A DNA stretch of 20,524 bases from Hydrogenophaga sp. (GTDB lineage Bacteria; Pseudomonadota; Gammaproteobacteria; Burkholderiales; Burkholderiaceae): assembly GCA_025458545.1 (NCBI GenBank), contig JALOSH010000015.1, positions 1 to 20,524 of the forward strand, written 5' to 3'. The notes beneath the pieces were generated by a model. It saw nothing but the letters and a program-made list of their open reading frames with translations, was not told the origin of the DNA and ran no database searches. Each line of letters begins with the position of its first letter. The first letter of the stretch is position 1. A program made the translations under genes and the position numbers. Positions 1 through 7,779 of this stretch are shown in pieces.

Positions 1-28
1 TCTGTTTGTTGTTTCAGGATTTCAAGGC

Positions 29-1930
29 ATGTTCGATTCCATCCGCAATCACAAGACGTACCTGATGGGCTTCTTGATGATCCTGATCATTCCCAGCTTT
101 GTGCTGTTTGGCGTGCAGGGCTTCACCGACCCCAGCGCCCAGTCGGAAACCGTGGCCACGGTGGACGGCGTCGACATCAACAAGCTCGAATGGGACCAGG
201 CCCACCAAGCCGAAGCCCAGCGGCTGCGTCAGGCCATGCCGTCCATCGACGCCAAGTTGCTCGACAGCGACGAAGCGCGCTACGCGACGCTTGAGCGCAT
301 GGTGCGCGACCGCGTGCTGGCGGCAGCCGCACAAAAACTGCACCTCTACACCAGCGACCAGCGCCTGGCCCGTGACCTGCAGCAAAACGAAACCATCGCC
401 TCGCTGCGTCGACCCGATGGCACGCTGGATGTGGAGGCCTACCGCGCCCTGGTGGGCCGCCAGGGCATGACGCCCGAAATGTTCGAGGCCCAGGTTCGGG
501 CCGACCTGTCCCAGCGCCAGGTGACCCAGGGCATCGTGGGTTCGGTCATCGCCCCGCCTGCGCTGGCGCAGGTGTCGCTCAACGCCTTTTTCGAACGCCG
601 CGAGGTGCGGATACAGCGTTTCAATGCCAGCGATTTTGCGGCCAGCGTCAACCCGAGCGACGCCGACATCGAGACCTTCTACGCCAACAACCCGGCGATG
701 TTCCAGGCACCCGAGCAGGCCGATGTGGAGTACCTGGTGCTCGATGCCGCGGCACTGGCCAGTTCGGTGGTGTTGAACGAAGCCGACCTGCGCGCTTACT
801 ACGATCAAAACGCCAGCCGCCTGTCCGGCGGAGAAGAGCGCCGGGCCAGCCACATTCTGCTGACGGTGCCGCAAGGTGCTCCAGCGGCCGACAAGGAAGC
901 CGTGCGTGCTCGCGCTCAGGCATTGCTTGCGGAGTTGCGCAAAGACCCGTCGAAGTTCGGTGAGCTGGCCAAGGCCAATTCGCAGGACCCAGGCTCAGCG
1001 GCCAATGGCGGTGACCTCGACTTTTTCTCGCGGGGTGCCATGGTCAAACCGTTTGAGGACGCCACGTTTGCCCTTCAGAAAGGTGCGATATCCGACCTGG
1101 TCGAGAGCGAGTTCGGCTTCCACATCATCCAGCTCACCGATATCAAGGCGCCGGCGGTGCGAAGCTTCGAAGCGATGCGACCCGAGATCGAGGCCGACCT
1201 GAAAAAGCAGCAAGCCCAGAAGCAGTTCGTCGACAGCGCCGAAGCCTTCAGCAACCTGGTTTATGAGCAGGCCGACAGTCTGCAACCCGCTGCCGAGCGG
1301 CTCAAGCTCACGGTGCAAAGCGCCAAAGGGCTGGTTCGCGATGCACCACCCAACGCCGGTCCTTTGGGCAACCCGCGGCTGCTTGCTGCGATCTTCGCCC
1401 CCGATTCGGTGGAGAAAAAGCGCAACACCGAAGCGATCGAGACCGGCCCGAGCCAGCTCACCGCAGCCCGCGTGGTGCGGTACACACCGGCCCGCACGAT
1501 GCCATTGGCCGAGGTGCGGGACCAGGTGCGCAGTCGCCTGGTGGCCCAGCGTTCAGCCGAGCTGGCCCGCGAAGAGGGAGGCAAGAAGCTGGCCGCCTGG
1601 CAGGCCAGCGGCGACGCGGCAGGCCTGCCCGCTGCCGTGACCGTTTCGCGCGACAGTGCGCAGGGCCTGGGACAGGCCTTGCTCGACGCCGCGCTCAGCG
1701 TCGACCCCAGCAAGCTGCCAGCCTGGACGGGTGTGGACCTCGGTGATCAAGGTTACGCGGTGGTCCGTGTCGACAAGGTGATGCCCCGGGAGGCCCGCGA
1801 CGCCCAGGCTCAGGCCCAGGAGGTGCTTCAGTACGGCCAGTGGTGGGCGTCTGCAGAAGGTCAGGCCTACTACGACACGCTCAAGGAGCGATTCAAAGTC
1901 AAGATTCGCGTCCCCGAGCCCAAGCGCTGA
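29..1930 (+). CDS. ppiD: Periplasmic folding chaperone / peptidyl-prolyl isomerase PpiD
   Basis: A 633-residue protein, close to the usual PpiD length (about 620). Residues 11-30 form a single hydrophobic anchor after a short basic N-terminus, as in inner-membrane PpiD, which places the rest in the periplasm. A SurA-N-like helical region follows. A parvulin domain lies at about residues 270-370, beginning ASHILL, with the typical GGDLDFF and FGFHIIQL segments. A second, C-terminal chaperone-like region completes the fold. In the family, PpiD sits at the SecYEG exit and assists folding of newly exported proteins; its isomerase activity is often weak. The ATG at 29 is preceded only by a weak AAGG. 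The gene stands directly upstream of tRNA-His and is complete. Nothing unusual was seen; the call is secure from the domain order. Confidence 0.93.
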   Translation: MFDSIRNHKTYLMGFLMILIIPSFVLFGVQGFTDPSAQSETVATVDGVDINKLEWDQAHQAEAQRLRQAMPSIDAKLLDSDEARYATLERMVRDRVLAAAAQKLHLYTSDQRLARDLQQNETIASLRRPDGTLDVEAYRALVGRQGMTPEMFEAQVRADLSQRQVTQGIVGSVIAPPALAQVSLNAFFERREVRIQRFNASDFAASVNPSDADIETFYANNPAMFQAPEQADVEYLVLDAAALASSVVLNEADLRAYYDQNASRLSGGEERRASHILLTVPQGAPAADKEAVRARAQALLAELRKDPSKFGELAKANSQDPGSAANGGDLDFFSRGAMVKPFEDATFALQKGAISDLVESEFGFHIIQLTDIKAPAVRSFEAMRPEIEADLKKQQAQKQFVDSAEAFSNLVYEQADSLQPAAERLKLTVQSAKGLVRDAPPNAGPLGNPRLLAAIFAPDSVEKKRNTEAIETGPSQLTAARVVRYTPARTMPLAEVRDQVRSRLVAQRSAELAREEGGKKLAAWQASGDAAGLPAAVTVSRDSAQGLGQALLDAALSVDPSKLPAWTGVDLGDQGYAVVRVDKVMPREARDAQAQAQEVLQYGQWWASAEGQAYYDTLKERFKVKIRVPEPKR

Positions 1931-1950
1931 GGGCGCACGGCGCTTCGGGC

Positions 1951-1956
1951 TATAAT
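1951..1956 (+). promoter_or_regulatory. -10 box of the tRNA-His promoter
   Basis: A perfect TATAAT lies 11 bases before the mature tRNA 5' end, after the ppiD stop at 1930. No good -35 box is seen at 16-18 bp spacing, so only the -10 is called. Confidence 0.6.
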
Positions 1957-1967
1957 TGAGAGCTGCG

Positions 1968-2043
1968 GTGGCTGTAGCTCAGTTGGTAGAGTCCAGGATT
2001 GTGATTCCTGTTGTCGTGGGTTCGAGTCCCATCAGCCACCCCA
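1968..2043 (+). tRNA. tRNA-His (anticodon GTG)
   Basis: The gene folds into a full cloverleaf. The 7-bp acceptor stem pairs 1968-1974 with 2033-2039. The anticodon stem is 1994-1998 with 2006-2010, and the GTG anticodon is at 2001-2003. The T arm carries GGTTCGAGTCCC. The discriminator is C2040 and the CCA end (2041-2043) is encoded. G1967, just before the acceptor stem, can supply the G-1 that pairs with C73, the hallmark of tRNA-His. The 3' 50 bases (1994-2043) are repeated exactly at 12522-12571, so this gene is the integration site of the neighbouring element. Its 3' half probably came in with that element and rebuilt a working gene. Confidence 0.97.
1994..2043 (+). repeat. Left attachment site (attL), 50-bp direct repeat copy 1
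   Basis: This is the tRNA-His segment from the anticodon stem to CCA. It is identical base for base to 12522-12571; identity stops at 1993 (C versus G) and at 2044 (A versus C). It includes the anticodon loop, a common crossover position for tRNA-targeting tyrosine integrases. Confidence 0.93.
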
Positions 2044-2059
2044 ACTAAATCAAGTACTT

Positions 2060-2085
2060 AGCCCGGCCCAGTGCCGGGCTTTGTC
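2060..2085 (+). terminator. Rho-independent terminator after tRNA-His, supplied by the element
   Basis: An 8-bp perfect stem, AGCCCGGC (2060-2067) with GCCGGGCT (2073-2080), encloses a 5-base loop and is followed by TTTGTC. It lies inside the element, so it replaces the host terminator that was pushed to 12580. Confidence 0.7.
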
Positions 2086-2100
2086 GTTTCTGAGTGTTGC

Positions 2101-2120
2101 GTGTAGCCACTGTGTAGCCA
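2101..2120. promoter_or_regulatory. Left arm-type integrase sites (two repeats)
   Basis: Two copies of GTGTAGCCA (2101-2109, 2112-2120) are spaced 11 bp apart. The 17-base word TAGCCACTGTGTAGCCA (2104-2120) recurs exactly at 12366-12382 near the other end. Direct repeats with helical spacing inside both ends of an integrase element are the usual form of arm-binding sites. The rest of 2121-2185 shows no clear feature. Confidence 0.65.
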
Positions 2121-2185
2121 GCGGTACAGCAATTCCAGCCCTCTTGCGGGCGAGTCGCAGCTTCAGCAGCACTTAACGGCTCAGC

Positions 2186-2728
2186 TCAGAAGTGCTCGCT
2201 ACCGGTGCGACCGGGTTGCTCTGACAGCCGCCCAAGGTGTTCACCATCGATTGAAAACGCCTCGGCGTCGTCTACCAAAGCTATCCGCATCTCGTCTGGG
2301 TCCTCAATCTGGCGGAATTGGCCCGCACAGCCGCCATGCGGGTTGTAGGTGGCCTTGTCGTTCTCATCAAAGGCCCACAAGTCGATATTCGTGCTGCCGC
2401 ACGACATGCAGCGGTTTGCGCTCCGCCTTACAGCTAGCAGGCGCCGATACAGGCCGATGCGCGCAAAGTCTTTCTGCTCGTACTTGTCCAGTCCCTCTGG
2501 CTTAGTACGCGCCAGCTCGTGCAATTCGGCCTCTTCCTTGTCCAAGGTCTCAGTGCTTGGCAATCGCTCCACCTGCCGGACACGATGGCAGCCACCACAC
2601 CATCCGAAAGTTGACCGCATCCGCGCTAGTTCCCCGGTCGGGAACACATAAGCCGATGGCAGCAAGGGAAACGCATAGATGGCGGTCTTGCAGGTTTCGC
2701 ATTCGAGTAACTGGACCTTGAATGACAC
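2186..2728 (-). CDS. Unknown protein with zinc-ribbon-like cysteine pairs
   Basis: A 180-residue soluble protein that I do not recognise. It has three CxxC pairs: C10/C13 near the N-terminus, C44/C47 (CGGC), and C107/C110 (CMSC). H131 and C134 follow the last pair. This pattern suggests two structural zinc sites, one from the first two pairs and one from the last pair with H131/C134. There is no membrane segment or signal peptide, and the last 20 residues look disordered. The start is GTG, supported by AGAAGGA placed 6 bases upstream. It is the last gene of a leftward set, 18 bases after the stop of the small gene at 2747, so the two are probably co-transcribed. The function is unknown; a nucleic-acid or protein-binding accessory role is only a guess. 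Confidence 0.6.
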   Translation of the reverse strand: MSFKVQLLECETCKTAIYAFPLLPSAYVFPTGELARMRSTFGWCGGCHRVRQVERLPSTETLDKEEAELHELARTKPEGLDKYEQKDFARIGLYRRLLAVRRSANRCMSCGSTNIDLWAFDENDKATYNPHGGCAGQFRQIEDPDEMRIALVDDAEAFSIDGEHLGRLSEQPGRTGSEHF

Positions 2729-2746
2729 GGTGTTCCTTCTCGTGGG

Positions 2747-2977
2747 TCAGAGCTTGGGCTGCGTGCTGTCGGGAACTGATTGCTTCGCCAGCAGTTCCCG
2801 GCGTGCTCTGTTGGCCATCATGCGGACCATGATCAAGACAGCTTCTTCGCTGGGCTTTTTTCCTGGCCCCGAAAGCATCGCCGCGACAGCCTCCATCGCT
2901 GCCGCCTCCAAGGCTAGCAACGACGGAACGGGAGGGGGCGTCCCCCCATCACCGTTGGCTATGTGTTCACTGCTCAT
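2747..2977 (-). CDS. Small unknown protein
   Basis: A protein of about 76 residues, with a Pro/Gly-rich N-terminus followed by an Ala/Met-rich helical segment and a basic region (NRARREL). No family is recognised. The chosen ATG at 2977 has AAAGGG about 6 bases upstream. An in-frame ATG at 3004 (85 residues) is possible but lacks a clear Shine-Dalgarno. It sits between the membrane protein gene and the zinc-ribbon gene on the same strand. The tight 18-base spacing to the latter supports a real, translated operon member. Confidence 0.5.
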   Translation of the reverse strand: MSSEHIANGDGGTPPPVPSLLALEAAAMEAVAAMLSGPGKKPSEEAVLIMVRMMANRARRELLAKQSVPDSTQPKL

Positions 2978-3091
2978 TGCCCACCCTTTCAATTCACTGG
3001 GCATTCAGCCATGGATCTTCAACATCGTTCTGGTCACACGTCGAAGCGATGACCAGCTATCCAGAGACAGCATCGCATGGATGACAGGGAG

Positions 3092-3922
3092 TCATCGGCC
3101 GAATTTCTCGCGGCAAATGCGAAGGCCCACCACTACGCCCTGTGCGGTTGGTGCTTTGGCTGCGTCTTGCTGGCAGGACTCGTAAAGGCGTTGATCCAGC
3201 CAGCCAAGGCGCTCGGGTGCCGGCGAAGGTGGAGCCTTGTAGCCCAGCCGTTCCGCCAGCACGGCCTTGTCCATGTCGGGGTAATACACCCTATGAATGA
3301 CATCAAGTGCTGACTCGTCACTCAGCCCAGCCAGTTCGGGGATGCGCTTACGGGCTTCATTGAGATCCATCTTGGCCGCGCCCAGTTCGCTCGGTTGCGC
3401 GCGCGCGCGGGCAGCTTGTTCTGATGACAACTTGGACGCTGTATTCGCACTAGCTCTGCTGTCAGCGCCCACGCCTGCTGCTACTTGGTCTTGATGTGGT
3501 GCTATGGGGCGAGCTAGCTTTTCTCTCAGGGTTTCACCTTCTGAATTCAGACCGACCGGTCTGGGGCTCTCAGCAATCGGCTCCTGCACTGCATGAGATG
3601 CCCCCGCATTTTGGTTGGTCCTGACCACCGCAAGTGTTGCGAATGCAAAGGCCAGCAGGACCAACGGGGCCACGATGTGGGCCTTCGCAAGAAAGGCCCA
3701 TAGCTTCAGGCCTTGGTACTTGGAGGCAGTTCGCCACGTTCCGATGCCCCAAAAAACCGTGTAGCAACCGACGACCAGCACAAACAACTGCGCGGGTACA
3801 GAGCCAGGCACCAGCGTGATGCCAAGGATGACGAAGACCAATGCGAGCCCCATCGGTAACAGCCAGCCATAGACCCAATAGGCCACCGACAACGGTACTT
3901 CGCCATTCCATAGCTTTTTCAT
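3092..3922 (-). CDS. Membrane protein with three helices and a cytoplasmic C-terminal tail
   Basis: A 276-residue protein. The N-terminus (MKKLWNGEVPL) leads into three predicted membrane helices at about 12-36, 43-62 and 78-100. A long polar linker (105-185) follows, then a small conserved-looking region: SDESALDVIHRVYYPDMD at 201-218, then LGYK. The end (VVVGLRICREKFGR) may be another short folded segment. Small proteins with a similar K-L-W-x-G-E start and three helices are common as hypotheticals in proteobacterial genomes, and the D-x-I-H-x-x-Y-Y-P-D-M segment resembles short motifs in phage and island proteins; no function is established. The start ATG has TGGGGT 5 bases upstream. It leads the leftward cargo operon and is divergent from the RM gene across 254 bp. 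Confidence 0.6.
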   Translation of the reverse strand: MKKLWNGEVPLSVAYWVYGWLLPMGLALVFVILGITLVPGSVPAQLFVLVVGCYTVFWGIGTWRTASKYQGLKLWAFLAKAHIVAPLVLLAFAFATLAVVRTNQNAGASHAVQEPIAESPRPVGLNSEGETLREKLARPIAPHQDQVAAGVGADSRASANTASKLSSEQAARARAQPSELGAAKMDLNEARKRIPELAGLSDESALDVIHRVYYPDMDKAVLAERLGYKAPPSPAPERLGWLDQRLYESCQQDAAKAPTAQGVVVGLRICREKFGR

Positions 3923-4077
3923 TACGACCCCATTGGAAGATTCGAGCGCGCCGGTCAGCTTCCTGCAGACGGCATTTCACTGTAACTGCAGCGCTAACCG
4001 CGCTGTACAGAAATTGCGCCGGTAAACCCACAAGCAGGGTAAGGCTCGATGCCGCCGATGCTTCTGTTCCCATCCGG

Positions 4078-4107
4078 TGGTGACCAAATGGTGATCCTTG
4101 GTGACCC
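4078..4107. promoter_or_regulatory. Three phased TGGTGA-type repeats, possible operator
   Basis: TGGTGACC (4078), TGGTGATCC (4089) and TGGTGACCC (4099) start 11 and 10 bp apart, on one face of the helix. They lie in the 254-bp divergent region, 70 bp before the RM start and 156 bp before the membrane protein start, where an operator would be expected. The rest of the region (3923-4077, 4108-4160) shows no clear hairpin. Confidence 0.4.
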
Positions 4108-4164
4108 TCAGACCCATTCAGTCCTCCCATGCACTTGTGTCGTGGGCGTAGTCGTCGCTCACCC

Positions 4165-4170
4165 TATGAT
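4165..4170 (+). promoter_or_regulatory. Candidate -10 box of the RM gene
   Basis: TATGAT ends 6 bases before the ATG at 4177, and no Shine-Dalgarno is present. The geometry would start the transcript at or next to the ATG (leaderless). No good -35 is visible. Confidence 0.3.
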
Positions 4171-4176
4171 GCCGCC

Positions 4177-7100
4177 ATGGATACCAAAAAAATGACGGCT
4201 TCAGTGTTCATTGAGCGCTGGCAGGGAGTCACCGCGAGCGAGCTGGCCACCGCTCAGAGTTTCGTCATGGATCTGTGCGAATTGATGGGAGTGGCAAAGC
4301 CACACGCCACGCCTGTGCAGGACTACATGTTCGAGCGACCCATCACATTCAGCCATGGCGACGGCTCAAGCAGCGCCGGCCGCATCGACTGCTACAAGCG
4401 CGGCCACTTTGTGCTGGAAGCCAAGAAGCTCAAGGCCGGCTCGCACACCAAGGGTTTCGACGATGGCCTGCTGCGTGCCCGCAGCCAGGGCGAGGGCTAC
4501 GCGCGAGCGCTGCCGCCTGAAGAGGGCCGCCCGCCCTTTCTCATCGTGGTGGACGTTGGCACCGTTGTCGAGGTGTATGCGGAGTTCAGCCGCAGCGGCG
4601 GCACCTACACGCCCTTTCCAGACCCACGCAGCCACCGCATCCCGCTGGCCGACTTGGCGAAGCCCGAGGTGCTGGACCGTCTGAGCAAGATTTGGACTCG
4701 ACCGGATGACCTTAACCCGGCATTGATCGCCGCGAAGGTCACCCGCGATGTTTCCAATCAATTGGCACTGCTTGCCCGCTCTCTGGAGCATGCCGGGCAC
4801 GCGCCGCACACAGTAGCTGCGTACCTCTCCCGCTGCCTGTTTTCAATGTTTGCCGAGGACGTGGAGCTGTTACCTAAGGGCTCGTTCCAGGCTTTGCTGA
4901 AACAGCACCGCGAAGAACCAGTGACCGTGCAGCAGATTTTGCGCATTTTGTGGGCCGATATGGACAGGGGCGGTTTCTCCGCAGCGCTGGTCAAGCCTGT
5001 GCTGCGCTTCAACGGCAAGCTGTTCAAGGGCGACAGTGCCGACGGCTACAGCCTACTGCTCACGCCGGAGCAAATCGACCTGCTGATTGAGGCCGCCTCC
5101 GCCAACTGGCGCGAGGTGGAGCCAGCCATCTTCGGTACCTTGCTGGAACGCGCGCTGGACCCCAACGAGCGCCACACCCTTGGCGCTCATTACACCCCCC
5201 GGGCCTACGTGGAGCGGCTGGTGCTGCCCACCATCATTGAGCCCCTGCGGGCCGAGTGGGCCAACGCCCAGGCCGCCGCCTTGCTGCTGGCGCACGAAGC
5301 CGCCGAGCTGGAGGAGAACCCTCCAGCACCCAAGACCAAGGCCGATTTCGAGGGACTTAGCAGCAAGGCGGTGGCAGCACTGGACACCAAGCATCGAGAG
5401 GAGCGTGACAAGCACCAATCGGCAGTCCGCGCCAAGTGGAAGGAGGCGCGTCAGCAGCTTCGCGACTTCCTGCACCGCCTGTGCACCCTGCGAGTGCTGG
5501 ACCCGGCTTGCGGCAGTGCCAACTTCCTGTACGTGACGCTGGAGCACCTCAAGCGCCTGGAGGGCGAGGTACTCAACCAGCTGGGCGCCCTGGGCGACAC
5601 GCAGGACGCGCTTGACCTGGGCCGCGAGACCGTGACCCTGCAGCAGCTGCGCGGGGTGGAGCTGAACGAGCGCGCCGCCGCTCTGGCCGAGCTGGTGCTG
5701 TGGATTGGTTTCTTGCAGTGGCACATCCGCACCAACGGCCATGCCAGTGTGGCTGAGCCGGTGGTGCACGACTACGGCAACATCGAACACCGCGACGCCG
5801 TGTTGGCCTACGACGGCCAGGAGCCCTTGACCGATACCAACGGCCAGGTGCGTACTCGCTGGGACGGCGTGACCACCAAGCCCCACCCGGTGACGGGGCA
5901 GCGTGTGCCCGATGAATCCGCCCAGGTGGTGCAGTGGCACTACCTCAAACCCCGGCAGGCGCAATGGCCCAAGGCCGACTTCATCGTAGGGAATCCGCCG
6001 TTCATTGGTGCTGGTGCCATGCGCGGCGCCTTGGGCGACGGCTATGTGGATGCCTTGCGGGGCAGTTGGCCCAAGGTGCCCGAGAGTGCCGACTTCGTCA
6101 TGTACTGGTGGCACCACGCGGCCGAGCAGGTGCGGGCCGGGAGGGCCGAGCGCTTCGGCTTCATCACCACCAACAGCCTGCGCCAGACCTTCAACCGCCG
6201 CGTGGTGCAGCAGGCCACGGAGGACCGGCGGTTGTCGCTGGTCTATGCGGTGCCAGACCACCCCTGGGTGGACAGCGCCAACGGCGCGGCCGTCCGAATT
6301 GCCATGACGGTGGCAGCACCTGGCCAGCACGAGGGACGGCTGTACAGCGTGCAGGCGGAGAGCGAGGGCGACTTTGGCGAGGTGGCCGTGTCTCTGGTTG
6401 AGAGGCGGGGGCTGATTCACCCCGACCTCTCCGTCGGGGCCAATGTTGCTGGGGCGTGCAGCCTGCGGGCCAATGCCGACTTGAGCAACCGGGGCGTACA
6501 GCTTTTTGGCGCGGGCTTCATCGTCACACGTCAGGAGGCGGCCGGCCTTGGGCTGGGCACTGTCCCGGGCCTTGAGCGCCATGTCCGCGAATATCGCAAT
6601 GGGCGCGACCTGACAGGCACGCCGCGTGACGTGCTGGTCATTGACATGTTTGGACTAACCGCCGATGAGGCCCGCCAGCGCTACCCAGCCGCCTACCAAT
6701 GGGTGCTGGAGCGGGTGAAGCCCGAGCGCGACCAGAACAACCGAGAGTCTCGTAAAAAGAACTGGTGGCTGTTCGGTGAGACAAACCCGAAGCTCCGTCG
6801 CCAATTGACTGGACTCCCGCGTTACATCGCCACGGTAGAGACCGCCAAGCACCGGGTATTCCAGTTCCTGGATGGGGCTGTACTGCCCGACAACAAGCTG
6901 GTGGCCATCGCCTTGCATGGGGGATTCCACCTGGGTGTTCTTTCAAGTCGCGTGCATGGTGCCTGGGCGTTGGCAGCTGGTAGTTGGTTGGGAGTGGGGA
7001 ACGACCCCGTCTATGTCAAGACTCGATGCTTCGAGGCGTTCCCCTTTCCCGATATCGACACTGAAGCGGCGTTGGCCGAGCGCATCCGCGCTCTGGCCGA

Positions 7101-7731
7101 GCAAATCGACTCCCACCGCAAGACGCGGCTAGCGGCCCATGCCGACGCCACCCTCACGGCCACGTACAACGTGCTGGAGAAGCTGCGCAGCGGCGAGGCG
7201 CTGACCGCCAAGGAGAAGGTGGTCCACGAACACGGGCTGGTGGGCGTGCTCAAGAGTCTGCACGACGAACTGGACGCCGCCGTGCTGCAGGCCTACGGCT
7301 GGGCCGACCTGACCCTGCCCGCTGCCACCGAAACCCTGCTGGTGCGGCTGGTCGAGCTGAACGCCAAGCGTGCCGCCGAGGAAGCGGCCGGCAGGGTGCA
7401 CTGGCTGCGCCCTGAATTCCAGCAGACAGGGCAGGGCAAACAGGTGGCCATGGACACCAGCGAGGACGACGACAGCGAGGACGCCACCGCGGAGGTCAAG
7501 CTTGCAAAGGTGGCTGTGGTGCAACGCCCTTGGCCCACTGGCCTGACCGAGCAAATCAAGGCTGTTGCTGAGGTGTTGGCCAGCGCTGGGCGCAGCCTGG
7601 ACCTCGAAGGGCTTGCCGGCCACTTCAACGGCCGGGGCCGCTGGCGCGACCGCCTGCCCACGCTACTGGATACGCTCGTGGCTCTGGGGCGCGCACGCGT
7701 TGTCGATGGGCGATGGGTGGATGCTGGCTGA
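4177..7731 (+). CDS. MmeI-like type IIG/IIL restriction-modification enzyme (nuclease + adenine methyltransferase)
   Basis: A protein of 1184 residues. The N-terminal nuclease block has a PD-(D/E)xK signature: D71 in GRID, then E81-A-K83 in FVLEAKKLK, matching the D...ExK of MmeI. A helical part leads to AHYTP (337-341). A charged, probably coiled segment (about 364-432) precedes methyltransferase motif I, DPACGS (442-447). Motif IV is NPPF (606-609), typical of N6-adenine methylation. Next come the MmeI-type segments [10 protein letters not shown] and [12 protein letters not shown] recognition region with CFEAFPFP follows, and the tail ends in a small winged-helix-like piece. In this family one polypeptide recognises DNA, methylates one strand and cuts at a distance. 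It is longer than MmeI (919). The upstream in-frame ATG at 4129 would add 16 unlike residues and was not used. Methyltransferase-only function is the main alternative; the nuclease residues look intact. Confidence 0.78.
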   Translation: MDTKKMTASVFIERWQGVTASELATAQSFVMDLCELMGVAKPHATPVQDYMFERPITFSHGDGSSSAGRIDCYKRGHFVLEAKKLKAGSHTKGFDDGLLRARSQGEGYARALPPEEGRPPFLIVVDVGTVVEVYAEFSRSGGTYTPFPDPRSHRIPLADLAKPEVLDRLSKIWTRPDDLNPALIAAKVTRDVSNQLALLARSLEHAGHAPHTVAAYLSRCLFSMFAEDVELLPKGSFQALLKQHREEPVTVQQILRILWADMDRGGFSAALVKPVLRFNGKLFKGDSADGYSLLLTPEQIDLLIEAASANWREVEPAIFGTLLERALDPNERHTLGAHYTPRAYVERLVLPTIIEPLRAEWANAQAAALLLAHEAAELEENPPAPKTKADFEGLSSKAVAALDTKHREERDKHQSAVRAKWKEARQQLRDFLHRLCTLRVLDPACGSANFLYVTLEHLKRLEGEVLNQLGALGDTQDALDLGRETVTLQQLRGVELNERAAALAELVLWIGFLQWHIRTNGHASVAEPVVHDYGNIEHRDAVLAYDGQEPLTDTNGQVRTRWDGVTTKPHPVTGQRVPDESAQVVQWHYLKPRQAQWPKADFIVGNPPFIGAGAMRGALGDGYVDALRGSWPKVPESADFVMYWWHHAAEQVRAGRAERFGFITTNSLRQTFNRRVVQQATEDRRLSLVYAVPDHPWVDSANGAAVRIAMTVAAPGQHEGRLYSVQAESEGDFGEVAVSLVERRGLIHPDLSVGANVAGACSLRANADLSNRGVQLFGAGFIVTRQEAAGLGLGTVPGLERHVREYRNGRDLTGTPRDVLVIDMFGLTADEARQRYPAAYQWVLERVKPERDQNNRESRKKNWWLFGETNPKLRRQLTGLPRYIATVETAKHRVFQFLDGAVLPDNKLVAIALHGGFHLGVLSSRVHGAWALAAGSWLGVGNDPVYVKTRCFEAFPFPDIDTEAALAERIRALAEQIDSHRKTRLAAHADATLTATYNVLEKLRSGEALTAKEKVVHEHGLVGVLKSLHDELDAAVLQAYGWADLTLPAATETLLVRLVELNAKRAAEEAAGRVHWLRPEFQQTGQGKQVAMDTSEDDDSEDATAEVKLAKVAVVQRPWPTGLTEQIKAVAEVLASAGRSLDLEGLAGHFNGRGRWRDRLPTLLDTLVALGRARVVDGRWVDAG

Positions 7732-7779
7732 TAACGTAGTTGACTGCACAACAGGACATCCGAACCACGCACCAACCTC

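Noticed and set aside
3570..4130. Leftward 186-residue open frame over the divergent region
   Set aside because: Covers the membrane protein start in another frame and the operator-like repeats; the composition is unlike a real protein.
5053..6582. Leftward 509-residue open frame inside the RM gene
   Set aside because: Low-complexity His/Gly/Leu-rich product with no motif; it is the mirror of a well-supported methyltransferase.
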